Below, one piece after another: positions 9,841 to 20,753 of a stretch of 64,000 nt of DNA; within the stretch, counting starts at the first letter, position 1; every line of letters begins with the position of its first letter. A model generated the notes under the pieces. It was given only the letters and a program-made list of their open reading frames with translations. It was not told where the DNA came from and searched no databases. Made by a program: the position numbers and the translations under genes. Source of the DNA: Lepidostoma basale (Eukaryota; Arthropoda; Insecta; Trichoptera; Lepidostomatidae). The stretch covers positions 62,001 through 126,000 of the forward strand of contig JAHDVF020001344.1 in the NCBI GenBank assembly GCA_022606425.2. Reading direction: 5' to 3'.

Positions 9841-10300
9841 CAAAATTCTATACACACTGTTTTTTCCCCTCCTTTGTTACATTTGTTAGTAAAATTGCCG
9901 TATAAATAGAAAGTCATTTAATTTGTATCTTTATTTGTTTGAAACACCTAAAATTGGTTGGCGAAACAACTGAGATCACACCTTCAAATAAGAATTAGTG
10001 TAAATCAAGAAGTTAAAATTATTAGTAGTACTAAAAACGTATAATTTATATTTGATTTTATTGACTTGTGCAATATTTTTTATCTGCAAATTAATGGTAA
10101 TCGATCAATGATTTAAATAGTTGAGAAAACTACAAAAATAATATTATAAACAATTGCATATATCTCTATAAACCTAAACATTTTCCAAATTGTCTTTAAC
10201 CTAGCAAGTTGTTTATTTAATAATAGTTCCACGTGGGCTTTCATTATAACATGTTGATTAAAACATCGGTAATACGTTTATAGATCTTTTTTTTGACATT
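9841..10300. other. AT-rich stretch, nothing recognised
   Basis: No coding, structural or repeat signal that I can support. Confidence 0.5.
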
Positions 10301-10304
10301 AACC

Positions 10305-10700
10305 TAGAGATTTTCAGGTAGAAATGAATAATGTAATTGTCGGAGAAATCTACATACGCCCACCAGCATTGGCAAAAATATCAAATTTTTGTTTAATTAG
10401 TGCATTCTTTCGATGCAACATTTCAAGGTTTCCCTATCATATATGATTTTTAACTCCGCCACAGTGGCCCGAAAAGTCCACGGTGCCGGTCCCAAGCCCG
10501 GAAAAAGGAGGAGGGATTCCCTTATCTTCTAAAAATCTCCTTCTACACCAAAATAGTGTGATTCTCTTATGCGTTTCTGGTAGTACGAGTATACTATATA
10601 TAATATATTATTTTACCTGTTCTCAATAGATGCCTTAAAAATAAATTTTGTAATGTCTGTTGATGAAATAAACTGATTTGATTTGATTTGATTTGATTCT
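10305..10700 (+). mobile_element. LINE 3' end with GTCC/CCGGT block and GATTT-repeat tail
   Basis: The region combines a GTAGAAATGAATAATG-type lead-in, a GC-rich block at 10,456-10,515 also present at 13.4 kb, then a J2-like 3' UTR (TTTTACCTGTxCTCAATAGATG) and a terminal TTGATTTGATTTGATT repeat (10,675-10,697). The GC-rich block read forward gives a proline/lysine-rich frame of unknown use. Probably a J2 relative truncated at its 5' side. Confidence 0.6.
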
Positions 10701-10939
10701 TCTAGCATTCTGATGAAAACGTTTTTAACTGAATTTGTTAGAATGTTTCAATAAATTTATTGTTTCTTGAACAATGACGTAAAACTCCATATGAAATAAT
10801 CAATATTAATGAAAACATATGTTTTCTAGAAGATTCATTAAAATTTATATGCATGACATGTTGCGTCATGGTGAAGTATTATCATTACATAATGACCTTT
10901 CTGGCATAACATTCTAGCAAGTTCTATGGAATTTTCTCT

Positions 10940-11150
10940 CAAGGGGTAGGCGAAGCATATAGACCACCAGACAACTCTATCCTTTTAGAACTTTCGCGCC
11001 TCTTCTACATTCACAAACCATGACACGTACCCTCATTGATTGTTTCGTCTTCGAACGTGGCCACCTTTTAGTAATGGATTTATTCCTCGACTTATTTGAC
11101 CATTCAAACTGTTTGAATAATATATTTTTTACCATTCTTCTCTGATGCAC
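10940..11150 (-). pseudogene. RTE-A fragment, degenerate
   Basis: The reverse strand shows the RTE-A order: a Lys/Arg-rich end, a CMTRCMNVEE-like remnant and a KTW-like remnant, heavily mutated, next to a GGGGTAGGC motif. Recognised only by comparison with the better copies. Confidence 0.5.
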
Positions 11151-11159
11151 TATTCTGAA

Positions 11160-11835
11160 AGATTGTTAAGTTTTAATTTAGTCCGTTGTTCTGATTTTCT
11201 TGTCAAATATCAGGCCTTCCGGTTAAATAAAATTTGGCATTATTCAATCGACGGCCGCAGAGGAGTCGGCAGAAGACAGCTCTCTTGGCTTTGAAACATC
11301 CAAAATGGACAGGCATCAGAACTGTGGGGGAGCGTTTAGCGTCGCTCAGAACAGGGAAGCTTTCACCCAAATGGTCTTTAACGTCGATGGGACCCGGCAA
11401 AATACTTTAAGAAGAAGAAGAAGATTATTTTATAAGCTTAAATACTACATATACAAAATTTGCGTAAGAACTTTACCGACATATACGAGTAGCATTGAGA
11501 TCAGAGCGGATACCACAAGAACAAAGGCTAAAGTGCGGGTGGTAGAGATGCGGACGCTGAGGATGATAGCAGGAAATAATCTTCAAGATAGGGTGAGGAA
11601 TAAGGCTATCCGCAAAATCTGCAATTTCAAGATATCATATGATGGAGCAGATAACACTACTATACACTATATAAGATATATTGGAATACACACATTCAGA
11701 TGATAGATCCCTCCAGAATCCTACACGTTGTGGCGCATCAGATTCCTGTTGGCGACCGTCCCCCCGGAAGACCACCAAAGAGACAGAGGGATAGCTGGGA
11801 GTCAACCCCCAAGAGAAACTGGGAGTCAATCTCAT
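11160..11835 (+). pseudogene. RTE-C LINE 3' fragment
   Basis: Same composite order as at 2.27-3.0 kb: a GRRGVGRRQLSWL-type block, GKLSPKW, a GAAGAAGAAG run (11,409-11,425), then RADTTRTKAKVRVVEMRTLR and NKAIRKICNFKISYDGAD, ending in a GDRPPGRPPKRQRDSWES-like end. Stops and frameshifts throughout. Confidence 0.7.
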
Positions 11836-12303
11836 CGAATGTCTTTTCAAAATCCACGTAAATGACATCAACGAGAGTAAAATTTTCGAGCGAATTGTTA
11901 ACAAAGGAAGAAAGATTAAGTAAGTGCGTTACGGGCGATCTAGTCGCAGTTGGTCTGAATCCCTGCTAGTTTTAATGAGCTGATTCTCGCATTGCCTATA
12001 TACGTATATACATGAAATTGCCTGTATTGTAAACATGCTTCCCAGATAAATAAATTCCGTATCTTGCTCCAGTTTCTCACTTTTAGCACTTATTTCACAA
12101 TTTGTCTACATTCTTCCTTTTGAAATACCATCACTTTGATTCAATAATATATTATTACTTTAAAGTTTTGATTACTTATCACTTATCAATAGAATAAAAA
12201 TATGGTAATTTCATTAAGAATCGTTTGAAATCATGTAATGAGACAAAATATATATTAAGCAATTAAATGATAACTCTTAACGAGAAACCATACATCATTC
12301 GAA

Positions 12304-12335
12304 GACAGAAGACAGAAGACAGAAGACAGACATTT
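12304..12335. repeat. GAAGACA heptamer repeat
   Basis: Four tandem copies of a 7-base unit, followed by an ACATTTGAAGAACGA motif shared with the exon-like repeat. Replication slippage is the likely cause. Confidence 0.8.
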
Positions 12336-12364
12336 GAAGAACGACTAATGCATTTCTTCTTTGG

Positions 12365-12482
12365 TTAACATCCTTGTCTCGCATCCACAGGTCATCACAG
12401 GTAACACACACTGCTCCAGCACTTTTGTTTTAAAATTCTGTGGCATGTCCGACTTGAAGATTTTGCCCAGCCTTCCGAATAA
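12365..12482 (-). pseudogene. RTE-B-like fragment
   Basis: Near-duplicate of the minus-strand piece at 1463-1580: it reads FGRLGKIFKSDMPQNFKTKV and then a LEQC segment, with stops. Both fragments start at the same place, next to TCTCGCATCCA, so they may share one ancestral rearrangement. Confidence 0.7.
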
Positions 12483-13249
12483 AGACATTTGAAGAACGAC
12501 TTGTGATTTGCAGCCATTTTAAAGGACAAGGGCTTATGTATCAGTGTCAGAAAACGAATTTTAGATGATTACTTACATAAATGACATTTTTTATAATTGA
12601 TTTATTTATTTTCTATTATAAATAATATCATTAAAATAAGTGGTTTCTCTAATTACTTCAAAATTCATGAACGTGTAATAATAATAATAATAATAATGAA
12701 AATATGCTTACTTTTAAAGCGACGTTTTTGTGATGTAATCACCTCAAGGGCGTGTAACCACAATAGAAATATATTATGTTTATGTCCTGGTTAAATGTGT
12801 CATCACTAAACTATTATAATCAAAAAATACTATATATGGAATTGTGATTCAAATTGAGGGCTAGACACACCAAAGTTGCCAAGTTTCAAAAAGTCATAAA
12901 ATAAGTTTTTGATCCCAATTGATCTGTTTTACGTGAAGGCCGCTAACTATGCAAAAGTGCAAAGTGATTGAATAATCTGATGTAGTTCTAACGTTCCTCT
13001 AAAGATGTCACCTGTGGTACATGACATATGTAACATAAACAAATTCTCTTTTACTTTGTTGTTTATATATACCATTTAGCAAATTTGTTACGAGTATAAC
13101 CAGCCAGATTTGATCGTTCTCTTGATGATAAAGCTATAATAACTTTGAGAAAAATCAGTTGATTTTTTAGTAAGAAAAAGAAAACTCAGTTGAGAAAAAT
13201 CAGTTGAGTTCAAAAGTAGAAAAAAACTGTGTTTTCATTCATTTAAGAG
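12483..13249. other. AT-rich stretch with ATA/AAT simple repeats
   Basis: Contains an AAT microsatellite near 12,678-12,697 and short repeated AAATCAGTTGA words near 13,150-13,210. No gene seen. Confidence 0.5.
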
Positions 13250-13465
13250 TCACAACTGAATCTCAGATAATTTTCGGATAGAAGTGAATAATGCAGTTGT
13301 CGGAGGAATCTTCATACGCCTAACGCAAGGGCGTAGAATAAAAAATTGTTGTTTGTTTATTTCGTTCATTAAATGTAACATTTGACAAAATTTTAACTCC
13401 GCCACAGTGGCCCGAAAAGTCCACGGTGCCGGTCCCAAGCCCGGAAAAAGGAGGAGGGAATCTCA
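13250..13465. repeat. GTCC/CCGGT block family, copy near 13.4 kb
   Basis: Contains the same lead-in (TAGAAGTGAATAATG) and the same GC-rich block (13,398-13,460) as 10,305-10,515, nearly identical over the block. It lacks the J2-type tail found at 10.6 kb, so the block is a separate module or this copy is truncated. Confidence 0.6.
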
Positions 13466-13559
13466 TATATTTTATTAATTTTCGTCAAGCGATACGCTCA
13501 AAAAATATTCCTGCTTTGATTTATTTACTCAGTGCCTAATTACTGCCAAATAAAAAAAG

Positions 13560-14036
13560 TGGATACGTGGAACATTAATTAAATCATATAACAGCTAATT
13601 TAAAAAACGGTGGATACGTGTAACATAAATAAAATAAACACAAAAGTCCGGATCGTCCATGTCAACATGTGCAACATCGGAAAAACATTATGTGTTATTA
13701 CATTATGTGCTAAATTTAAAAAACGGTGGATTCGTGGAACATAAATTAAATAGACAAATGTGCACCATCTAAAAATAACATTTTGTATTAAATTATTTTT
13801 ATTTTGTTATTTTATTTTATATCATTGTATTTTATATTATTTGTTTTAGATTTATTTTGTGAATGTTGGAAGATCGAAGTGTGCGCGGGAGATGCCTATT
13901 GGTGGCGATGAGGTTCGCAACCCATCACACTGCGTCTCCCGCGGGGCGAAAAGAGAAGGATGGAGTGCCGCATCAGTAAAAGTGTGACAGTCCATTCTTT
14001 CGGGGAGACGGCGTGATGGTTAGTTAGTTAGTTAGT
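13560..14036 (+). mobile_element. SINE-A copy 2
   Basis: Colinear with copy 1: AT-rich start with GTCCGGATCGTCCATG, GC-rich core with ATTGGTGGCGATGAGG, then the RTE-A1-like tail. The tail here is shorter (CTGCCTACCC is missing) but ends in the same GTTAGTTAGTTAGTTA repeat. Confidence 0.8.
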
Positions 14037-14325
14037 TACTCAGAAGATTTATTCTCACACAATCCATGCTATTAACATCTCAAATGGGAAACATGACTGT
14101 GCATATCATATTCAACGCATTAAGCAAAAACTTGACTTTGTTGCTTTCAAATTTGGAGTGCTGTTAACTTGTTGTTACTAGTAATAAAAAATTCGAGAAT
14201 TTCCCTCTGGAAATAGTTCCTGGGTTCTTATATTTACTATACTTTACTGTGATTCTTGAAATTTCGATACGAAAGTATTAACAGTAGAAGTGTCACCCTT
14301 GAAGTCTAGCAATAATTAACAACAA

Positions 14326-14815
14326 AACTAACTAACTAACTAACCATTACGTCGTCTCCCCGAAGGGGTAGGCAGAAAGAGTGCACTGCCACACTTTTCT
14401 TTCCTGACATATTTCTCTCGCTTCCTCAACATTCATACATCGTGTCATGTACGCGCATTTTTCTGACTCCTCACATGGCCGACATTCAATATTTGATTTA
14501 TTTGATCGTGCCACGTTTTCCTCGGTCTTCCTCTATTTCTGGTTCCATTTACATCATTAACATATATTTTTTTTACCATTCTTTCTTCATTCATTCTTTC
14601 CATATGCCCAAACTATCTTATTGATCCTTTCATTATTTTGTTCATGACACTATCATTCGCACCGCATTCACTTCTTATATTTTCATTCGACACTCTATCA
14701 TACACAGAATATCCACACATTCGTCTAAGAGATCTCATTTCTACTGCATTTATTCTACTTTCATCCTTATTTTGCCAGTTCCATGCTTCGCTTCCATACA
14801 TAAGGGTCAGTAATT
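14326..14815 (-). pseudogene. RTE-A1 LINE 3' end
   Basis: Minus-strand protein from MYGSEAWNWQNKDESR through RRMCGYSVYDRVSNENI to the WHDQINQIL and MTRCMNVEE-type region, close to the 5.2-kb copy, with a frameshift near the WFGHMERM segment and later stops. The GTTA tail appears as TAACTAACTAAC at 14,327-14,342. Truncated at the same YGSEAWNW region as many others. Confidence 0.8.
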
Positions 14816-14825
14816 ATTGTAATTA

Positions 14826-15075
14826 ACAACAACAAACCATTACGCAGTTTCACCGAAAAGGTAGGCAGAGAGAATGGACCGCTACACTACTCGATCCTGA
14901 GACATCTCTCTAGCTTTCTGCAAATTCATTCCAAGAGTCATACACGGTCGTCGATTTTTCCAACTTCTAACATGGCCGACCTTTAAAATTTGATTAATTT
15001 GGTCATGTTTTCCACGGTCTTCCTCGACACCGTTCTCCTTTCTTATCGATGACGTATACTTTATTCATCCATACC
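14826..15075 (-). pseudogene. RTE-A2 LINE 3' fragment
   Basis: Lies directly behind the A1 copy in the same orientation. Its tail is a GTT repeat (AACAACAAC on plus), the mark of subfamily A2. Contains the ENVEED-like and WHDQIN-like remnants. The head-to-tail placement of two subfamilies suggests one inserted at the end of the other. Confidence 0.7.
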
Positions 15076-15089
15076 TACCAGCGTCAGAA

Positions 15090-15345
15090 CATAACATGAC
15101 CATTGAGAGCACTATCTTTTGTAAAAAAGTCACAAAGGGACATGGAAATCCTTAGGTGGCTACACAGTTAATAAGATCGACTATTTGTTAATAGGCAATA
15201 GGCACAGATCAGACTTGATGAATGTGAGACGGTATAGAGGCGCTCACGTTGATTCTGACCATTTTCAGGTCTTCGCTACACTATCAAATGCAAAAGGAGG
15301 ACCAACATCTCGCATGAAACGATTTAATATTTGGAGGCTCACAGA
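15090..15345 (+). pseudogene. LINE endonuclease domain fragment
   Basis: One frame reads WKSLGGYTVNKIDYLLIG, then RHRSDLMNVRRYRGAHVDSD and HFQVFATLSNA. The IDY and SDH motifs are those of the apurinic-like endonuclease of RTE-type LINEs (catalytic SDH histidine present). Only the C-terminal part of the domain remains, with a stop after the TDTN segment. Confidence 0.75.
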
Positions 15346-15379
15346 CACTAACTAACACAAGAAAACATGAGCCTGAGAA

Positions 15380-15640
15380 CTGAGAAATGGCAGATGGCAG
15401 AAGAAGGCATACATTGGAAAAACGACTTCTGAGATTCGCTAAATTTTGAAATAACAAAGCCTCGTGGACTATTTTCACAGCTTCAGAAAAGAATTTAAGA
15501 GGATTGTTTACATTGTTGCATTCATTTATTATGGTTATATTTGTGCAATCATACCAATATGACCTTTTTCTCTTATTAATTCACAATTCCTAGAACGTGT
15601 AACTACAATTGGAAGTTTCAGGTAAAAAAAATAAGAAATT
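15380..15640 (+). repeat. Dispersed exon-like repeat, copy 2
   Basis: ATG at about 15,387 followed by A-D-G-R-R-R-H-T-L-E-K-R-L-L-R-F-A, then a stop, and a conserved tail with GGACTATTTTCACAGCTTC and TCACAATTCCTAGAACGTGT. Ends near CAGGTAAAA. Close to the 18.67-kb copy. Confidence 0.6.
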
Positions 15641-15690
15641 TGCTTACTTTAGGGCCATTTACTTAATATTATGTTTAATGTCAATCGTGT

Positions 15691-16960
15691 CTAATAAGCT
15701 TCTCTCTTATAGCTCCATGATCCCGTGAACACGTTCACCACTTTTTTGATGTTATAATTTTTCTTGTTATTATCAAAAAAGATACAAATTAATATTAACT
15801 TGCTTGGATATTTCCTCTTCAAAGTCTCTCTTTTACAGACTGGGTAAATTTTTCCATGTTCTTGCACACAACATAATATGAACTGCTTATATTCTTCACC
15901 TGCGGTAGTCATACCATGAAAGTCTGTCATTAGATTAACAGCTCTTTTAGCTGTGTCATTAACTGCTTTTAAGCTTGTAACCTTATTTTGAGCTTCCACA
16001 AACGCCGCGCTTTTATGAAAATTTTCTTTTTATGAAAATACAATACAATCACTCAAAGATTTCCATAAAACAAGATAAGAAATACTTGTATTACCTATAA
16101 AGAAAACAAATAAGTTCTAAATTAAATACCAGATTAAACACTACTTACGTGCCATGTAGAGAGCCAGACATCTGTTCCTTCGATGGAACATATTTATTTC
16201 CCGAATCACCAAAACATTTTTTTACAATGTTTTCTTTAGTCTGCTAATAAACATTGTCATCAAAAATTAAAAGGACGGCTATTTCTTCTGACAAGTACCA
16301 CAAATGTCGACTGAACTTGTTTAAAACCGCTTTGGAAATTGTCAACTTCTTCAAATCTTTTAAAGTCTTCAAAAATCTTGATTCAGAGCTTTTATCGCCA
16401 AACTTCCTTCAAACCAGGGCTTCATATAATTTGCCACAATAAATAAACAAACATCTCGTAAAGCTTGTTTGTCCTTAGAGCACATTTTAAACTCTTGCCA
16501 TCCATGGGGCTTGATGCATTGGGCCAGCAGGTCTGATTTTTATTTTATTTTCATTGTCTTTACCCAGAAAAACAATAGCAAGCTCAATGAGTTTGCTATA
16601 ATCATCTCGTACAATCGATTTTGCGATTCAAACGCACTTTTAGCAAGCAAAGAGTAACAAACAATCTCCGTTCAAGCGTCCTGTATAAGATGCTGTCGTA
16701 TCACAGCACATTCAAAAGCATCGGCGTGTGCGATATCGAATAAATTATCTTATTTAAGTTGAAACTTCTCTTCGTGGCGCCTATGTAAGTTCTGAATCTT
16801 CTTGCTATTTTTTTGCAGTTCTCGTCAGACCTGATAAAGATCCGCTCACTTCTTAATATAATTAGGAACAACTCTTGTAGGTATTCTAGCCTTTTTTCAG
16901 AACATATTGCACTCCAGAATGACAAGATTTGCGCTTTCATTAATATTCAAATTAATTTCA
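15691..16960 (-). pseudogene. Broken ORF of a widespread uncharacterised invertebrate family
   Basis: Reading the minus strand across frames gives ordered motifs: NLVILECNMF, KARIPTRVVPNYIKK, LQKNSKKIQNLHRRHEEKFQ, DNLFDIAHADAF, then QCIKPHGWQEFKMCSKDKQA, LRDVCLFIVANYMKPWFEGS, HLWYLSEEIAVLLIFDDNV and finally NDTAKRAVNLMTDFHG. From memory these resemble a large family of invertebrate ORFs of unknown, possibly element-linked, function. Multiple stops and frameshifts make it non-functional. The 3' 102 codons (15,691-15,999) remain open. Confidence 0.6.
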
Positions 16961-17339
16961 CGTATGTTGAAAAATAGAATTGCGAGAACATTACAATTAG
17001 ATGGTTGTTTACACATGTTATTAGGTGATTTAATTCACCAACCAAGAAAACACATTTTTAATTGCTTTTTAGTTCCACTGACATCTTCGAAATATAAAAC
17101 AATTCGTGCTTACTACCCGACAAGCCGAGACTAAATGATAATAACAACGACAACGCGCCGCTCCTGTGATGAAATTTGTATGGGACATCTTTGCGCGCAA
17201 GTCGGCACGGGTTACACTATTCCGAATAAGGAAAAAAAATGTTTTCGAATGTTTTAGGCTCAAATAAATAAAACAATAGCCTGTGCATTGTAAAATTCAA
17301 ACTTTAAAAAATAAGGGACACCCTAACGTACATGTTAAA

Positions 17340-17482
17340 ATACACATTTAGCCGCAATTGTGGTATGTCCAGATATAGGTCATTTGGAGAATATCCACAT
17401 CGACTGACACCTCATTCAAGAGCACAATACCCCGGGTCATTGTATGCTGCCGATGACATTTGTTTTGCTATACGGTATGCAC
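17340..17482 (-). pseudogene. J1 LINE 3' UTR fragment
   Basis: Reverse complement of the J1 3' region at about 6290-6420 (motifs CGACTGACACCTCATTC and ATAGGTCATTTGG). Only this piece of J1 is present. Confidence 0.7.
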
Positions 17483-17499
17483 ATATTCGCCTGTCCCAC

Positions 17500-17690
17500 G
17501 AAATTGATCAATTCACTCCTAAATAGTCACCACAGCTCACCAAACACGTCACCGCGTACCAATAGTACATCTCATGATCCAACACAGAATCCTCCCACAC
17601 TACAAGAAGTATATTTTGCAATCAGGAAATCAAAGAACAATAAATCATACAGAGTGAAGATGTATGAAGGATGCTAAGACAGCATACAGA
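17500..17690 (+). pseudogene. RTE-type LINE inter-domain fragment
   Basis: Reads PPTLQEVYFAIRKSKNNKS, the linker just before the RT domain in RTE proteins, where intact elements have KLKNNKAPG. Cut off right after it. Together with the next feature it may be an internally deleted RTE-B. Confidence 0.65.
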
Positions 17691-17724
17691 GTGAACTTAT
17701 AAAATATGGCAATTGAAGATTATT

Positions 17725-18378
17725 ATATGAATTAACAAGTATTTGAACAAGACGAAAGTCATGTATAATGAACATGTTATCCCGAAATCAGTAACCGTCG
17801 ATGGGTCGGCTCTCGAAGCGGTACAAGAATACACATATTTTGGCCAAATCATTCAATTAGGTAGAAACAATTTCGAGAAAGAAGCCGATCAAAGAATTCA
17901 GTTGGGTTTGGCGGCCTTTGGAAAATTACGTCATGTTCTCACCTCTAAAATACCACAAGGCCCCAAGACTAAATCTTTAACCAATGCGTCTTGCCAGTCA
18001 TGGCGTACGAAGCCAAAACGTGGACACTGACGAAAGGTCTAATCTACAGATTCAAGGTCGCCCAACGCGCCATGGAAAGAGCCATGCTTGGAATAACCTT
18101 GAGGGACAGATTTAGAAACGAATTTATCCGTCAACAAACCAAGGTGACTGAGGTGGCTCTGAGGATAAGCGGGCTGAAGTGGCGATGGGCTGGCCATATG
18201 TGTCGGAAAACCGCGTACAGGATTCCGCAGAATTGGACGTCCCCCTGCCCGCTGCACCGACGATCTGAAGAGGATTGCTAGACTTGGATGGATGGGAGCG
18301 GCAATGGATAGGGGCGGTGGCGTGCTTTGGGAGAGGTCTACAGCTATTCAGCAGTGGATGAAAGACGGCTGATGATGA
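17725..18378 (+). pseudogene. RTE-B LINE C-terminus and 3' end
   Basis: Contains VQEYTYFGQIIQLGRNNFEK, RIQLGLAAFGKLRHV, then after a frameshift MERAMLGITLRDRFRNEFIR and ALRISGLKWRWAGHM, and after another a GRPPARWTDDLK-type end and a short GATGATGATA tail. Two frameshifts and a small deletion break it. The copy at 51.34-51.95 kb is better preserved. Confidence 0.8.
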
Positions 18379-18479
18379 TATGAATAAGACAATGGATTTT
18401 TAATTACTTATCAAGTGGAATAAGATAACAGTTAATTTCAGAACAACCTCAATAATTCTAAAATGATATTCAACGAAAA

Positions 18480-18930
18480 AATTAATAACGCTTGCTGGAG
18501 GTTTATTTATATACCAAATACGTAGATCAAGAGTTTTAATCTTATGATCAAGCATTTCTTTAAACGCGGATTGCTTAATGTATATGAAAACGAACAATTT
18601 AACAACCCTTGTTGGAGATTTATTTATACGCCAAATATATAGAATCAAGAGTTTTAATATTGTGATAAAGAAATGGCAGATTGCAGAAGAAGAGAAACAT
18701 TAGAAGAACGACTTCTGAGATTCGCTGGAATTTTAACAACAAAGGCTAGTGGACTATTTTCACAGCTTCAGAAAAATAATTTAAGAGGATTGTTTACTTT
18801 GGGTGCAATTTTACATTATTGTTTATATGCCCAACTATGTGATTTTGTGCTCAAGTAAGCTATTTCTCTAATTAATTCACAATTCCTACACCGTGCAACC
18901 ACAATTGGATGTTTCAGGTAATAAAACATT
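18480..18930 (+). repeat. Dispersed exon-like repeat, copy 3 (best preserved)
   Basis: ATG at 18,673 opens 61 codons: MADCRRRETLEERLLRFAGI, then a KASGLFSQLQKNNLRG segment. Preceded by a lead-in that is itself partly duplicated (about 18,480-18,560 and 18,600-18,670, CTTGxTGGAGxTTTATTTATA). Followed by the TCACAATTCCTA and CAGGTAATAAAA tail. It looks like one exon with intronic flank, copied to several places; a host source gene is not identified. Confidence 0.6.
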
Positions 18931-19189
18931 TAAGAAAATTGCATACTTTGGAGTCTTAATTTAATATTTATGCCCAATGTCAATCGTGTCAAATAAGTGA
19001 TCTCTATCCTAACTACATGATCCAGCAAACACATTACCACAAATGGAAGATATCAAAACTACGCACTTTAATAAAATATTAATTTTATAACGGTTTGATT
19101 TGTGGTAAGCTATCAGCCCTTAATTATTTTAACCAAATAATTAAAACTATGAAAATTTGTTTTAAATTGTACATTCTAATAAAAAAAAG

Positions 19190-19386
19190 TGTTATTGAGG
19201 TTTCGCCTGCTGCATCTTATTTTGAAGGAAAAAAAGGGCCGCAGGGGGGCAGGGAGAAGGCAGATCTCTTGGCTGTGCAATGTGAGGGAATGGACCGGAA
19301 TCGGAGATGTGGAGGAGCTATTCCGGACAACGCAGGATAGGGAAGAGTTTACCAGATACATCGGGCACTTTAAGAAGAAGAAGATT
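19190..19386 (+). pseudogene. RTE-C-related LINE C-terminal fragment
   Basis: Reads KGRRGAGRRQISWLCNVREW, then TGIGDVEELFRTTQDREEF and a KKKK-coding GAAGAAGAAG tail. This is the closing segment of an RTE protein. It is the cleanest copy of the block that also opens the composite copies at 0.64, 2.3 and 11.2 kb. Confidence 0.75.
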
Positions 19387-20265
19387 GAGGTTTGACTTAA
19401 TTTGATTAAATTGTATTCAAAACTCAGATAATTATCATTATCAGATAATACGATACATTAAAATATTATATGTTTTAAATTGAAAAAGGCTGTTGACAGT
19501 CCACGATGAAATTACGATGTTCGGAAAAAAAGTTCATGAAAATGCTGTCAAAGGAAACTTCACATACCTTATTCAAGATTAAGAATAAAATTTTCTTCTT
19601 AATTAACATTAAATCAATTTTTTATTCAATGGTTACTGCAATCGATAAGCTAGCAATTCATTTAGCTAACGGTGGAAGACAGAAAAGCATCAACGATCAT
19701 GCCGATTTGACGGAAATCAAAATGTCAGTGACTCTTGAATTTCTGGACGTTGTTTCTGATAAAATAATATAATATAAAAGAGTTAATTTATTATGACAGT
19801 ATTGCCTCTGGTAAATGTTCATTTTTGAACCATATCGATGGTATCAAAACTAATTAATTTCCCTCCTACACAGATCAAAAGGCAATTGGAAAACAATTAG
19901 GGTAAGTTGGAGGAAGATGCCGTGTTGGACAAGATGCCGTGTCATGTGATGTGAGGCCAAGAAATGGGGCTAGAGAAACTAATTTAGTTCCTGTGGAAGA
20001 AAACAATATCCAATATGACTAGGCAGCAGTGAACACTTTATTTATTTTTTTATGAATATATTTATGTATATGATTTTCACGGTTTTAGACAAAGAAAATA
20101 AGTTGATTGCCTAAAAGTGATTAGGCTGACTTAAAATTACTATATTTGTGCTTAATGTTATCAATCTTTTATAAGCGATTAATAGTCAACATATCTCATT
20201 CGAGTATTTTCGTGTAACAATTTTTAATTTTTTTTTTTAATGTTGAATACAAAAGTGAATAATAC
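19387..20265. other. AT-rich stretch, nothing recognised
   Basis: An 88-codon open stretch at 19,506-19,772 is AT-driven and matches nothing I know. Part of it (TCTGGACGTTGTTTCTGAT) loosely resembles the foldback arm at 3.3 kb. No gene called. Confidence 0.45.
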
Positions 20266-20269
20266 AAAA

Positions 20270-20703
20270 TGAAGATTCAATAAAGGAGAGCTCACAGATG
20301 AACTCATGGTATTACAGGGTCTCAAATAAGGTGATTGTTAACCCCAACACTTTTTAACCTGAGTTTGGAATATTCCATAAGAAATACTTACCAATTTGAC
20401 AAGAATTCCATCTCATAAACTAACCAGATTATAAGATTTGCAGATAATCTTAACATTATAGAAAGATCCCTAGTAGTCTTTCAAAAAGGATTTGAGCCTT
20501 AAGAGACAGCAGCCAAAGAGGTGGGTTTAGAGATAAACGAAGAAAAGACAAAAATAATTAAACGAACCAGGAATATAAACCATAACTTGCGGCAATCATC
20601 AGATACGAACATACATAGAAATTTAAGATGGTGGAGATCTTTAATTATTTGGGCTCGTTCACAAAAGAAAATGAAGATCAGAAAGAAATCCACAGAAGAA
20701 TCC
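20270..20703 (+). pseudogene. RTE reverse transcriptase fragment
   Basis: In pieces: GELTDELMVLQGLK, LTPTLFNLSLEYSIR, QIIRFADNLNIIERSL, then EVGLEINEEKTKIIKRTRNI and FNYLGSFTKEN. These are RT motifs B to D and the LGS segment. The catalytic FADD is FADN here, so one metal-binding aspartate is lost. It ends exactly where the tandem array begins. Confidence 0.75.
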
Positions 20704-20753
20704 CAATTATAAATTATATTTGTGTGTCTAAACTTTTCGTATTGTATTTTCAG

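Noticed and set aside
14326..14345. TAAC/GTTA repeats, reminiscent of telomeric repeats
   Set aside because: They occur only as the 3' tails of RTE-A1 and SINE-A copies, are four-base units and not the insect TTAGG, and never extend beyond a few units.
19506..19772. 88-codon plus-strand frame
   Set aside because: Lys/Ile/Phe-rich as expected by chance in AT-rich DNA, with no recognised motif and no repeat support.
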